Shown here piece after piece: positions 17,689-26,922 of a stretch of DNA of 64,000 bases (the stretch's first letter is position 1; each line of letters opens with the position of its first letter). The stretch is taken from positions 62,001 to 126,000 of the forward strand of contig NZ_LR701579.1 of the NCBI RefSeq assembly GCF_902498805.1. The letters run 5' to 3'. Under the pieces are notes generated by a model. That model had not been told where the DNA came from. It did no database searches and worked only from the letters and a program-made list of their open reading frames with translations. The DNA is from Imperialibacter sp. EC-SDR9. Lineage in GTDB: Bacteria > Bacteroidota > Bacteroidia > Cytophagales > Cyclobacteriaceae. A program made the translations under genes and the position numbers.

Positions 17689-18231
17689 ATGACTTATCAA
17701 TCTGAAAGGTTACGGCTGAGAGAGATTTCTTTCGATGACTTAGGTGATATTCATCATCTACACTCTTTTTCAGAAGTGGATGAATTTAATACGCTCGGGA
17801 TTCCGGGGAATCTTGATGAAACCAAAGAGTATTTAACGCCATTGATTCAAGCCCAAAAAGTGACTCCCAGAAAATCCTTCTTCTGGAAAATAGAATTATT
17901 GGCGACTTCAGCGTTTATAGGAATTGCTGGAATGACTTTATCCCTCGATCGATTCAAACGTGGAGAGATTTACTACAAAATTTTGCCCGATCAATGGGGT
18001 AAAGGGTATGCAACCGAGATCGGCAGTTTGTTGATAAGCGTGGGATTTAATGAATTTTCTCTACATAGAATCGAAGCTGGCGTGGCAACAGAAAATGTCA
18101 GATCCATCAAGGTTCTAGAAAAAATAGGGATGAAAAGAGAGGGGCTACATCGGAGAATACTCCCAATAAGAGGGGAATGGAAAGACAATTATCATTATGG
18201 TATCGTAGAAGGAGATTTGAAAGATAATTGA
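17689..18231 (+). CDS. GNAT N-acetyltransferase, RimJ/RimL type
   Basis: 180 residues. It starts YQSERLRLREISFDDLGDI, the usual opening of RimJ/RimL-like acetyltransferases. The acetyl-CoA site is in DQWGKGYATEIGSLL and the last strands in HRIEAGVATENVRSIKVLEK and GMKREG. It transfers acetyl from acetyl-CoA to an N-terminus or a small amine; the acceptor is unknown. Codons appear more AT-rich than in the M28 neighbour. Cytoplasmic. Confidence 0.9.
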   Translation: MTYQSERLRLREISFDDLGDIHHLHSFSEVDEFNTLGIPGNLDETKEYLTPLIQAQKVTPRKSFFWKIELLATSAFIGIAGMTLSLDRFKRGEIYYKILPDQWGKGYATEIGSLLISVGFNEFSLHRIEAGVATENVRSIKVLEKIGMKREGLHRRILPIRGEWKDNYHYGIVEGDLKDN

Positions 18232-18272
18232 ACATTCACCTTATTAATCGGATGGCTTAAGGTCAATTTTTC

Positions 18273-18998
18273 TTACTCTCCAATTTTACCGTTTATTATT
18301 TCTAAAAAATCTTCTCTATAAGTGCTGCTTAAAGGCACCTCATGTTTGTCGATGATCACACAATGGTTTTTGATTGTTTCTATATGCTTGAGTGCTACTA
18401 CAAAGGAGCGATGTACTCGAACAAATTGATGCGGCGGAAGTAGCCCCAGTACTTCAGACAATTTGTACCGGGCCAGTATTGGTCGGCCGGCCGTATGGAA
18501 AGTCACATAATTGCCATCGCTTTCAATGTATTTGATGTTTTTGATAGCTAGCTGATGAAATTCAGCGCCGCTTTTGATAAAAATGGTCTGCTCCGACACA
18601 TCAGCCGATGGTTCAGCATTGGCAGATTGAGCGCCAATGGTTTGATTCAGCACGTTCTTCACTTTCATGATCGCTTGAAGCAATCGATCGAACTGAATCG
18701 GCTTTAAAAGATAGTCTACCGCTTTTAGCTCATAGCTTTCCAGTGCATACTCCGAATAGGCGGTAGTGAAGATAATTAATGGGGGATTTTGCAGTAGCCT
18801 GGAAAAACTAATGCCCGACAGCTTAGGCATGTTAATGTCAAGAAAGATGAGATCAACTTTGTGCTGCTGAAGATAGTCCAGTGCCTCCATGGGGTCTCGA
18901 AAAGAAGCTTTCTGCACCATCGAAGGAAGAGTATTCAAATGAATTTCAAGCACCTCGATAGCGGCAGGCTCGTCATCAATAATTACGTAGTCTATCAT
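18273..18998 (-). CDS. LytTR-type response regulator
   Basis: 241 residues. The receiver domain (1-120) has acidic pocket residues IIDDE and the phospho-acceptor D54 (LIFLDINMPKLSG). A LytTR DNA-binding domain (~135-235) carries VRVHRSFVVALKHIE and VPLSSTYRE. It overlaps the kinase gene by 4 bp (ATGA), so the pair is translationally coupled. It probably regulates nearby divergent genes by binding LytTR boxes, but I could not identify such boxes with confidence. Confidence 0.94.
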   Translation of the reverse strand: MIDYVIIDDEPAAIEVLEIHLNTLPSMVQKASFRDPMEALDYLQQHKVDLIFLDINMPKLSGISFSRLLQNPPLIIFTTAYSEYALESYELKAVDYLLKPIQFDRLLQAIMKVKNVLNQTIGAQSANAEPSADVSEQTIFIKSGAEFHQLAIKNIKYIESDGNYVTFHTAGRPILARYKLSEVLGLLPPHQFVRVHRSFVVALKHIETIKNHCVIIDKHEVPLSSTYREDFLEIINGKIGE

Positions 18999-20035
18999 GG
19001 TGTCTGGTCAAGTTGTAAACTTAGCGAAGAGATAAAGTAGCCATTTTCTTCCGTTGTTTTCAGCTTATGCGTATCAGGATATAGAACAGCAAGTCGCTTT
19101 CTTAAATTATCGAGGCCAAACCCTGATGAATTATCTGGAATTGCGCTGGCTCCTTTGTGAATGGAGTTCGTCACTTTAAAGTCCATCCGGTTTTGCTTTA
19201 TCTCCAACGATATTTCTATGGATGATTTAGCATTGGGAACTACCCCATGCTTGATGGCATTTTCCACAAAAGGAATAAGCAACATCGGGCTTATCTTGGC
19301 TGCTTTGATATCTCCTTTCACGTCAAAATCGATATACACATCGTCGTCTTCTGCAATGCGCAATTGATATACCTGAATGAAGTTTTTCAGGTGATGGATT
19401 TCTTTTTCCAGCACCACCTTGTCTGCATTGGTTTCGTACACCATGTATCGCATCAGCTCGGCCAGTTTTGCAATGCCATCTGCCAATTCGGGGACATTGT
19501 GCTTCAAGGCTTTTGCATAAAAGCTGTTCAACACGTTGAACAGGAAATGTGGGTTGATTTTCGACTTCAGAAAGGCCATCTCAGTGGATAGTTTTTCCTC
19601 GAGTAATACCCTTTTCAGCTTTTCATTGTGTAGCCAATACTTGAGTAGCGAATAGGATAGGGCAACAAGCAAAACAAAGAACCCGACAATTAAATTGTAG
19701 AAAAAATAAACCTGGAAACCTTCATTCGCCGTGGAGAAGAAATTGACCAGATAGTTGTAGTCAACAAAGCTCTCAACCAGTGCAATAGAAATAAGTGCAG
19801 TAAGTATTAAAGCGACTAATGTCTTTGTCTTTTTTAAGCGTAGAAATTTAGGTACAAGGTAAAAGGCCGTCGTGTAAAAAAGCAGTTGACTCATCAAAGT
19901 GCCGTACAAGAGCGGTGCCCAATAGGGACCGGTTTCCTTCCTGAAATCTCCTATGGTTGACGTTGCTTGCAAGAGTATAAAATACCCTACTCCCCAAATC
20001 AAAATATGGATGATCGTCTCTGATTTCTTATTCAT
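18995..20035 (-). CDS. LytS/YehU-type membrane histidine kinase
   Basis: 346 residues from ATG at 20035, preceded by AGAAGGA; a TTG at 20056 would add 7 residues. Four hydrophobic segments fill residues ~10-130. The His_kinase (PF06580) motif NPHFLFNVLNSF carries the phosphorylated His (H163). The short HATPase domain ends with a GFGLDNLRKRL-type box. It works with the downstream LytTR regulator. It is divergent from the beta-lactamase-fold gene cluster, which may be its target; that link is inference. Confidence 0.93.
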   Translation of the reverse strand: MNKKSETIIHILIWGVGYFILLQATSTIGDFRKETGPYWAPLLYGTLMSQLLFYTTAFYLVPKFLRLKKTKTLVALILTALISIALVESFVDYNYLVNFFSTANEGFQVYFFYNLIVGFFVLLVALSYSLLKYWLHNEKLKRVLLEEKLSTEMAFLKSKINPHFLFNVLNSFYAKALKHNVPELADGIAKLAELMRYMVYETNADKVVLEKEIHHLKNFIQVYQLRIAEDDDVYIDFDVKGDIKAAKISPMLLIPFVENAIKHGVVPNAKSSIEISLEIKQNRMDFKVTNSIHKGASAIPDNSSGFGLDNLRKRLAVLYPDTHKLKTTEENGYFISSLSLQLDQTP

Positions 20036-20265
20036 GTTGATGATTTTCCTTCTCAAAGAAAAGGAATTAAAACGGTGAATAAATCCCGATGGGACAAATG
20101 CCCTCTTTCCTGTGACTAAACCGTGTAGTACTGTGAAGTTGGCTTATTTCACATCATTTCCCCCCTGTATCACATCTTATTGGACGTCGGTCACTTTCAT
20201 TTTATAGTGCCATCCACATGCTCTAATGTTGTTTCAATTATAAAACACATTATAAGCGATACATC

Positions 20266-22071
20266 ATGAAAAGGTTAATCATTGTTGCACTCATTTTAGC
20301 CGCCGGACATGGTTCCTTTGGGCAATCCAATTCGAAGAAGGAGTTGGAAACTAAAATGGATGAATTATTTGAAAGCTATACACAATACAATCGCTTTGTG
20401 GGCAATGTGTTAGTCAGCAAAAACGATCAGATCGCTTACCAAAAGAGTTTTGGGTATGCCGATTTGGAAAGGGGTAAAAAGAACACCGGGGCATCCATAT
20501 TTAGTATCGCTTCACTTACAAAATCATTGACTGCTGTAGGCATCATGAAGCTGGTCGAGAATGGAAAGCTCACTTTAGAAACGCCTCTCTCCACCTACTT
20601 CCCCCATTTTATGCCCGAGCATTCAGGCCAAATCACTATCCAGCACCTGTTAAATAATAGCTCGGGCATGCAGGCCAATATTGGAAGGATAGACGACGCT
20701 GGCAACGGCCTGATGCCTGGAATAGAAGTAATAACGATCGATGAGCTTTTAGAAAAATTCGGAGATTCGAAGTTGAATTTTGAGCCCGGCACAGCTTATG
20801 AGTACAATAACTTTGGCTACGTATTGCTTGCCAACATTATTGAAAAGGTAAGCGGTTACTCCTATCCCGACTTTATGGAGCAAGCTGTGTTCAAACCCGC
20901 TGGCATGAAAAACACGGCTGCGGCTGCATCAAAAAATGTTGGGCAAATAGCCTACCCTTATTTTGGATTGGGTATGGAGACCTTCGAAAAATTCACGACT
21001 CCATTCCACACTTCCTGGCTCATGGGTGCTGCTGACGTGACGTCTACCACTACGGATTTATACAAGTTTATGCAGGCGTTGGACCATGGCACACTTTTGA
21101 CTCCAGCTTCTGTAGATCAGCTGTACACCCGCTCTCAGGAAATGGGAGTGAATACGATGACGTCCGGGTTGGGTTGGGTCACCGATCAAAAAGAGGGAGA
21201 AAAGTGGGTATACAATAGCGGTTTGCTCCCTGGGTATGCCTCCATGATGGGCTCGTTGCCGGAGCAAAACATTAAGATTATCATTCTATCTAATGCTACT
21301 TCAGTTAACCCTGTGACAGATGAATTCGAGGGGAATATCTCCTTCGTTGAAGGAGAAATAACAGATAAAATGGTAGCGCTGCTACTGGGCAAGCCTGTTG
21401 AACTCACACCTGTACCCACTCAAATAAGTGCTGGCAGTTTCAGTGAAGAAAAGGCGTTTCAATTGGACGACGAACACACTATCGTTATTAAAAATGAAGG
21501 TGGTAAGTACTTTTTAGAAACGACTGGCAAAGCACCCTGGTCGGTTTTTACTTATGCATTTGCTAAGGATGCAAGTGAGAAGAATGAAGCCAGTGAAGTA
21601 GCGCTGTTTTTCGCCAAAGCATGGAGTACGCAGCAGTTTGAGGGACTTTCAGATTACGGCAACGAACAAATGAAAGGATTCTTAGGCACCCAACAAGGAC
21701 AGGATCAATTAAAAGGAATGTGGGCCAATTTTGTCAACCATGCTGGTGCATTTCAATCGTACAACATCTACAAAATTGCCGGCGAAGAAGTGAAAAACGT
21801 GCACATAAGATTTCACTTCGAGTCAGTTGATGTCGGAATGGTCATCGTGGTGAACGCTGAACACAAAATACAGGGAATGTTCATGGATGATGCTGTCAGA
21901 ACAAGCCATGTGACAAAGGTGGCGCTTGTGCCTGTGGGCGAAAACAAATTCTTTATTGACGGGCACCGCAATGGTGGCATGCAAGATTTAGTAATTAATA
22001 TGACAGATTCACTACTAACCCTGAATGACGGCTCCGAAAAATTTGAGGCTAAAATTCAAACAGCATTTTGA
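20266..22071 (+). CDS. Beta-lactamase-fold serine hydrolase with C-terminal domain
   Basis: 601 residues with a Sec signal peptide (cleaved near HGSFGQS). The serine beta-lactamase/DD-peptidase domain (~30-375) has SLTK (S83-K86) and YNN (Y180-N182). The last 220 residues are an extra beta-rich domain, including an NTF2-like stretch around 440-540. The class includes esterases, D-aminopeptidases and PBP-like enzymes. It is the first gene of a rightward cluster divergent from the LytTR system. The next gene starts 36 bp after its stop. Confidence 0.9.
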   Translation: MKRLIIVALILAAGHGSFGQSNSKKELETKMDELFESYTQYNRFVGNVLVSKNDQIAYQKSFGYADLERGKKNTGASIFSIASLTKSLTAVGIMKLVENGKLTLETPLSTYFPHFMPEHSGQITIQHLLNNSSGMQANIGRIDDAGNGLMPGIEVITIDELLEKFGDSKLNFEPGTAYEYNNFGYVLLANIIEKVSGYSYPDFMEQAVFKPAGMKNTAAAASKNVGQIAYPYFGLGMETFEKFTTPFHTSWLMGAADVTSTTTDLYKFMQALDHGTLLTPASVDQLYTRSQEMGVNTMTSGLGWVTDQKEGEKWVYNSGLLPGYASMMGSLPEQNIKIIILSNATSVNPVTDEFEGNISFVEGEITDKMVALLLGKPVELTPVPTQISAGSFSEEKAFQLDDEHTIVIKNEGGKYFLETTGKAPWSVFTYAFAKDASEKNEASEVALFFAKAWSTQQFEGLSDYGNEQMKGFLGTQQGQDQLKGMWANFVNHAGAFQSYNIYKIAGEEVKNVHIRFHFESVDVGMVIVVNAEHKIQGMFMDDAVRTSHVTKVALVPVGENKFFIDGHRNGGMQDLVINMTDSLLTLNDGSEKFEAKIQTAF

Positions 22072-22106
22072 GTGGCGAGGTTTTGCCCCTTAGGCTTGCA
22101 TCGCTT

Positions 22107-23144
22107 ATGAGAAAGAAACTTAAAACAGGCAGGTTAAGCATTTTAACGATCGGGGTTATACTATCTCTCGTGCTCTTCACAGGATGTACCAGGGAATTGA
22201 TTTTCTTTCCTGGTACGATTCAGGAAGAAGTGGATAAAACGATCGATCGTGGGTTTGACGGCACCATTGTGTATATCAATCGATCAGGAACATCTTCGTT
22301 TTACAGCGCCGGATGGAAGAACAGAGAAAAACAGGTTCCTGCAGATCCCCACTCGTTGTTTAAAATTGCGAGCATTAGTAAGCTCTACATAGCCGCTGCC
22401 ACAACCAAATTGATTGCTGATCAATCTTTGTCTTTGGATAATACACTAACAGAGCTCCTTCCAGACCTTGCTAAAGGCATTGAATATTCAGATCAGATTA
22501 CCCTGAGAATGCTGCTCCAGCATCGCAGCGGTATACCTGATTTCATTGACGCCTACCCATGGGACAGTCCATTCACGGACAATAGTGACACCTACACCCT
22601 GGTGATGGGTCAACCTGCCGACTTTAGACCAGATAAAAAGCATAAGTATTCCAACACCAATTATTGGCTGATCGGAGAGATACTTGACCGAACATTGAGT
22701 TACAGCCATCACCAATACATCCAAAATGAAATTCTCCATCCGCTAAGGCTAAACAACACCCACAGTTTGCTTAGTGAGGTGGATATAGAAGATGTAATGA
22801 GTGGGTATAATAAAGGATATGAGCCTGATATCAAGGGCAATGATTTTATTCATCCTGGTGGCTCGATGGTGGCCACTGCAGAGGACGTAGGGATTTTCTT
22901 GCGGGCATTAATTGATGGCACACTGTTCTCTGACGATGAGCAGGCGATTTATTCCTCTGTTTACAAATACGAGCATACGGGCTGGTTACCCGGCTATTCA
23001 AGTATCGCACGCTATCATAGTGACATAGATGCCGTGGTTGTCCAGTTCGTTAATACGAGCAGTAATGAGCTGTTCTGGCTTCAATTGGAACAGGTATACA
23101 ACAGGATTGTCAAAGCTTTAGAAAAGGAACAATCCAATAATTGA
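22107..23144 (+). CDS. Beta-lactamase-fold serine hydrolase lipoprotein (paralogue 1)
   Basis: 345 residues from ATG at 22107; an upstream TTG in frame at 22068 overlaps the previous gene and is unlikely. Lipobox LVLFTGC (Cys27). Catalytic motifs are SISK (S89-K92) and YSN (Y181-N183). It is a close paralogue of the gene at 26923-27984: both have SHHQYI, PLRLNNT, SLLSEV and DVMSGY in the same order. Probably an envelope-anchored D-peptidase or esterase. The substrate is unknown. Confidence 0.9.
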   Translation: MRKKLKTGRLSILTIGVILSLVLFTGCTRELIFFPGTIQEEVDKTIDRGFDGTIVYINRSGTSSFYSAGWKNREKQVPADPHSLFKIASISKLYIAAATTKLIADQSLSLDNTLTELLPDLAKGIEYSDQITLRMLLQHRSGIPDFIDAYPWDSPFTDNSDTYTLVMGQPADFRPDKKHKYSNTNYWLIGEILDRTLSYSHHQYIQNEILHPLRLNNTHSLLSEVDIEDVMSGYNKGYEPDIKGNDFIHPGGSMVATAEDVGIFLRALIDGTLFSDDEQAIYSSVYKYEHTGWLPGYSSIARYHSDIDAVVVQFVNTSSNELFWLQLEQVYNRIVKALEKEQSNN

Positions 23145-23154
23145 AATTAATATT

Positions 23155-23706
23155 GTGAAACATTTCTTTCTCATTCTACTGGCAAGCCTGATTCCTTACC
23201 TAAGCAGTGCTCAAAAAATTGACTCACCAGGTAATAGTTGGGGTTTCGCTTTGAATTCAAGCTTTAACACTGAAGTCGACGCAGTAGGACTTGTTCCCAG
23301 CGCATCGTACTACAAAGGAAAAAGTCAGTTCGAATTGGGTGTCGGGTTTTATCCGTTTGTTGTAAACAACCAAAGAATAGTAAGCGGGAATTTCAATTAT
23401 AAGTACTTTCCAAACGGAGCAGACGACAAATTCAATCTGTTTCTGATGATGTCCACCGCCTATGTCAATCAATTGCGAAAGACATACTATCCAGCCACCT
23501 ATCAATACCTGTTCTTAAGCGGAGGGTATGGTATGCAAATCAGGTTGATTAAAGGGGCGTATTTGGGAACAAGCATTAATCTTGGAACTTTCACTCATAG
23601 CAAGCGCACGGAGAATCCGTACAAAAACTACCTTGGCACGCAAAACCTGTTTGATGAGTTCGGTATGAACCTCGATTTTCAGGTAAACGTCGGTTACCGA
23701 TTCTAA
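23155..23706 (+). CDS. Small outer-membrane beta-barrel-like protein
   Basis: 183 residues starting with GTG, 10 bp after the previous stop. A signal peptide (KHFFLILLASLIPYLSSAQ) is followed by alternating aromatic/polar strands (for example FELGVGFYPFVVNNQRIVSG). It ends in FQVNVGYRF, the terminal Phe being typical of barrel proteins inserted by BAM. No family is recognised. The position suggests it is made with the serine hydrolases. Confidence 0.7.
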   Translation: MKHFFLILLASLIPYLSSAQKIDSPGNSWGFALNSSFNTEVDAVGLVPSASYYKGKSQFELGVGFYPFVVNNQRIVSGNFNYKYFPNGADDKFNLFLMMSTAYVNQLRKTYYPATYQYLFLSGGYGMQIRLIKGAYLGTSINLGTFTHSKRTENPYKNYLGTQNLFDEFGMNLDFQVNVGYRF

Positions 23707-23915
23707 ATTAAAACCAGCCTTCTATTGGCCTGCAAAGCTACTCGTGGGACGACCTGCACATTTAATGTGAGCAAACCCACCCTCCCCGGGAAGTTTGTCT
23801 TTTTCACATTGTCAAGGGTATCCATCACAGCTAACTATGCTCCGAGCACATTCATTTTACACCCTGAATAAATCCCCTTACTCTTGCTTTCAGTTGAACT
23901 TAACCAATTCAAGAA

Positions 23916-24545
23916 ATGAAAAAGCTATTACTCCTGATCCTGTGTTTGGTCGCTGGAATCAACTCATTTAGTCAACCCAATGCCCAGGCCAATTCGGAAT
24001 ACAGTGAAAAAAGTCAAGATAAAAATGCTGTCTCCCAATTCGTCTATAACGACAAGGTGGCCTTGAAGCTTGACTACTTCGGGGAATTGGTGCTACATCC
24101 GGGCCTTAGTATGGGAATCGACTACACACTAGCCAGGAAGAACTGGGTAACCGTTCACTGGGACTCAGAATTGGGAGGCTACTGGCATCGCTGGAACAAT
24201 ACCGCAGTCTTTCTCAAATCCAGTATTGGCGCCAGGTTTCCAGTCAGGTCTCTCTTTGTCGATCTGAATGTCGGAGCCGGATACATACACTCCCTTCCTG
24301 CTGGCACCATGTATCAAATATCTTCAGAAGGCGGAATTGAAATAGCAGCCAACTGGGGGAGTCCTCATTTTATGCCCACCACCTCCTTTTTGATCGGCTG
24401 GGATGGAACAAGAATAATGAACCTACCCTGGACTTTTCATGCAGGAGTGGAGGCCTATTTACAATCCTCCTTCAATCACATATTCCTTCCTCATGCCGCG
24501 GCCAAGGTTGGGTTTACCTATAAATTCAAAAGACAATCACTATGA
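23916..24545 (+). CDS. Secreted beta-barrel-like protein of unknown function
   Basis: 209 residues. A signal peptide (MKKLLLLILCLVAGINSFSQ) is followed by amphipathic strands (YTLARKNWVTVHWDSELGGY, KSSIGARFPVRSLFVDLNVG) ending in KVGFTYKF, consistent with an outer-membrane barrel. I recognise no family. A 210-bp gap precedes it, so it may have its own promoter. It overlaps the following hydrolase gene by 4 bp (ATGA), which implies coupled translation. Confidence 0.68.
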   Translation: MKKLLLLILCLVAGINSFSQPNAQANSEYSEKSQDKNAVSQFVYNDKVALKLDYFGELVLHPGLSMGIDYTLARKNWVTVHWDSELGGYWHRWNNTAVFLKSSIGARFPVRSLFVDLNVGAGYIHSLPAGTMYQISSEGGIEIAANWGSPHFMPTTSFLIGWDGTRIMNLPWTFHAGVEAYLQSSFNHIFLPHAAAKVGFTYKFKRQSL

Positions 24546-25570
24546 GAACTTTAATTCAAGTGCTCGCATGTTTAGCTCTGTTTATCATGAGCTCCTGTGA
24601 AAAGGAAAGTTTCTACGATGGAGATTATTTCTTTATCAAAAATGCGGGGGCCGAAATGCCGGTCTTCATAAAAGGAAACACCGAGTCCGGTGTTTTTATC
24701 GTCTTCCTGCACGGCGGGCCAGGCGGAAGCGCTTCTCTTCCTTCCTTTATGCCCGTCTCAAAAGAGCTGGAAAAGGATTACGCCTTTGTCTATTGGGATC
24801 AGCGTGGTTCCGGACTTTCGCAGGGCAACCCTGACCAAGCCACATTCACCGTCGATCAATTTGTGGAAGACCTTGATTTAGTTGTTGAAAGCATCAAACT
24901 CAGACACAACAACCCCAGGATTGTCTTCTACGGCATTAGCTGGGGCGGTGCTTTAGGCAGCGCTTATTTAAGTACCGGCAACCTTCAGGAAAAGGTAGCC
25001 GGATTCATCTGTATGGATAGCGGACACAACCTGCTTGAAGGCATTCCGAAATCGGTGGTGTTTGTGAAAGAATACGCCCAAAAGCAAATTGAGGCAGGTA
25101 TTGATGTTGGCTATTGGAGAGAAGCATTTAACTGGTGCTCCATTGCTCGGGACATGACAATTAAGGAAAACTATTTCAAATACGATGCCTACTTAACCAA
25201 TACGAATGCCTATCGCAAAGATCCCAATCAGGAGGTGCAGGGACCAGAAGTCGGCGCTTTGGGCGCAATGAACTCCTACCTCTCATTGTCCATATTCTTC
25301 AATGGTGGATACCTCAGACCAAACTTTAATGTATTAGCGCTAAACCTCAGCCCTCAAATGGCAAAGATCAAGATACCCTCAATGGTCATCTGGGGAAGAC
25401 ACGACGGGGTGAATACAATTGAAATGGGTTTTGATGCATATAACAGTATTGGCGGGCCTGATTTTACGGACAAGGAAATGGTGATATTAGAAAATAGTGC
25501 TCATGAAGGGTATATGGAAGAGCAGCCATTGTTTGTGAGTTCATTCAGGCGGTTTGTTGACGGACTTTGA
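24542..25570 (+). CDS. Alpha/beta hydrolase lipoprotein, proline iminopeptidase-like
   Basis: 342 residues with a lipobox (LFIMSSC, Cys19). Alpha/beta-hydrolase features: HGGPGG (57-62, oxyanion hole), DQRGSGLS, nucleophile S133 in YGISWGGALG, Asp in IWGRHDGVN and His in ENSAHEGYMEE. HGGPGG together with DQRGxGxS is typical of the prolyl iminopeptidase (S33) family. Membrane-anchored in the envelope. Translationally coupled to the upstream barrel-like gene. Confidence 0.88.
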   Translation: MRTLIQVLACLALFIMSSCEKESFYDGDYFFIKNAGAEMPVFIKGNTESGVFIVFLHGGPGGSASLPSFMPVSKELEKDYAFVYWDQRGSGLSQGNPDQATFTVDQFVEDLDLVVESIKLRHNNPRIVFYGISWGGALGSAYLSTGNLQEKVAGFICMDSGHNLLEGIPKSVVFVKEYAQKQIEAGIDVGYWREAFNWCSIARDMTIKENYFKYDAYLTNTNAYRKDPNQEVQGPEVGALGAMNSYLSLSIFFNGGYLRPNFNVLALNLSPQMAKIKIPSMVIWGRHDGVNTIEMGFDAYNSIGGPDFTDKEMVILENSAHEGYMEEQPLFVSSFRRFVDGL

Positions 25571-25631
25571 TAATAATGACACTCAGCCTTCATTATTGCG
25601 GGTCGTATTTAGCCAAATTAAAAAAAGCACA

Positions 25632-26441
25632 ATGAAAGACATCAAAACTATTGCTCCCTTTTTTCTTACAGCCATCATGCTGCTCGCAGTGGGGTTAGTT
25701 TTTATGATTCCACTTGAAAGCTTACTCCTACAATGTTCTCTGTCAGACTTTCAGGCTGAATATGTCAACCTGCTAGCGAAAATGAGCGTGTTAATGCTAT
25801 TAGGATTCTCGCTTATAAAAAAATGGAACTTGACTGTTATTGCTGGGCTCTCAGCCATTTACACTTGGAAGCGTCAATATTTGAATGTCATTCCTGTTTA
25901 TCTGGTACTGCTTGGCCTTGCCTCTGTAATCGCTGCTGATCTGACGAAAATAGAACTACCAAACTTACTCCTTCTATTACTGAGCTGTTTGGCGGTAGGT
26001 TTTGCAGAAGAGCTATTGTTCAGAGGTGTTTTACAATCGTTTTTCCTGAAGAGATACATTCACCAAAAATCAGGCATTTTCTCAGGCATTTTCATTCCTT
26101 CGCTTGCTTTTGGCTTATTTCACCTCATCAATTATTTAAAAAAAGGGGCACTAATGCCAGTGCTAGTCCAGGTTGTTTTTGCCACATTTATTGGGTTCTT
26201 CTTTGGTGTATTACTGCTAAAAACCAATAAGCTTGTTCCCATCGCCATAACACATGCGTTAATTAATTTCTCGTTTTCCCTTCAAAATTTACCTGGCCTT
26301 CAAAGCCAGGTGCCGCAAGAATCACAGAATGTGTCAATGGCTCCAATAGTTATATTTATGCCTTTATTGATTATCGCTCTACTTCTTCTGAAGAAAATCG
26401 ATAAAACGGAAGTACAAGAAAAATTAAGCCAAAGCTTCTGA
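25632..26441 (+). CDS. CPBP family intramembrane metalloprotease
   Basis: 269 residues from ATG at 25632, where the first membrane helix begins; the frame extends upstream but that part is not membrane-like. It has about 7-8 helices. CPBP (Abi/CAAX) motifs: EELLFR (E126-R131), FGLFH (F160-H164) and ITHALIN (H208, N212). Bacterial CPBP proteins act in protein processing or bacteriocin self-immunity. Here it lies within the serine-hydrolase cluster; the function is not predictable. Confidence 0.88.
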   Translation: MKDIKTIAPFFLTAIMLLAVGLVFMIPLESLLLQCSLSDFQAEYVNLLAKMSVLMLLGFSLIKKWNLTVIAGLSAIYTWKRQYLNVIPVYLVLLGLASVIAADLTKIELPNLLLLLLSCLAVGFAEELLFRGVLQSFFLKRYIHQKSGIFSGIFIPSLAFGLFHLINYLKKGALMPVLVQVVFATFIGFFFGVLLLKTNKLVPIAITHALINFSFSLQNLPGLQSQVPQESQNVSMAPIVIFMPLLIIALLLLKKIDKTEVQEKLSQSF

Positions 26442-26512
26442 TGCTTTTCGTCCGCTGTAAGTGTTGAACGTCAAAATCATAGAAGCATTGACCACTTAAA
26501 ATGTAAGAAACT

Positions 26513-26887
26513 ATGCAGGAAATCAATTCTATCAACATTATGGAGAAGTTTTCATTGTTTGAAAAGCAATGGACTCCTCACATCATTGGGGAACTCAATG
26601 GTCAGTACGTCAAGCTATGCAAACTCAAGGACGACTTTGTGTGGCATAGCCACGAAAATGAAGATGAGCTTTTTATGGTGTTTAAAGGCACTCTTTTGAT
26701 GGACTTTAGGGATGGAAGAACAGTTGAAGTGAAAGAAGGTGAAATCCTGATTGTGCCAAAAGGAGTGGAGCACAGGCCGCACACAAATGGAGAAATTGTA
26801 TTTAACCTACTTTTTGAGCCAAAGGAAACGTTGCATACTGGCACAACGGAAAGTGAAAAAACAGTCAAGGAATTGGGATGGATTTAA
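26513..26887 (+). CDS. Cupin domain protein
   Basis: 124 residues forming one cupin barrel. Metal-binding motif 1 is WHSHENEDELFMV (H45, H47, E51); motif 2 is in ILIVPKGVEHRPHT. Such small cupins are often sugar isomerase-like or ligand-binding proteins. Nothing shows the substrate. It lies 35 bp upstream of the second paralogous serine hydrolase on the same strand. Confidence 0.88.
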   Translation: MQEINSINIMEKFSLFEKQWTPHIIGELNGQYVKLCKLKDDFVWHSHENEDELFMVFKGTLLMDFRDGRTVEVKEGEILIVPKGVEHRPHTNGEIVFNLLFEPKETLHTGTTESEKTVKELGWI

Positions 26888-26922
26888 ATGGGGCACGGGC
26901 ACCGTCCTGAAAAAATGATGCA

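Noticed and set aside
20075-23876. The 12-mer TGAATAAATCCC upstream of both the LytS kinase gene and the gene at 23916, considered as a shared regulatory site.
   Set aside because: Many pairs of identical 12-mers are expected by chance in 64 kb, and the positions relative to the genes differ.
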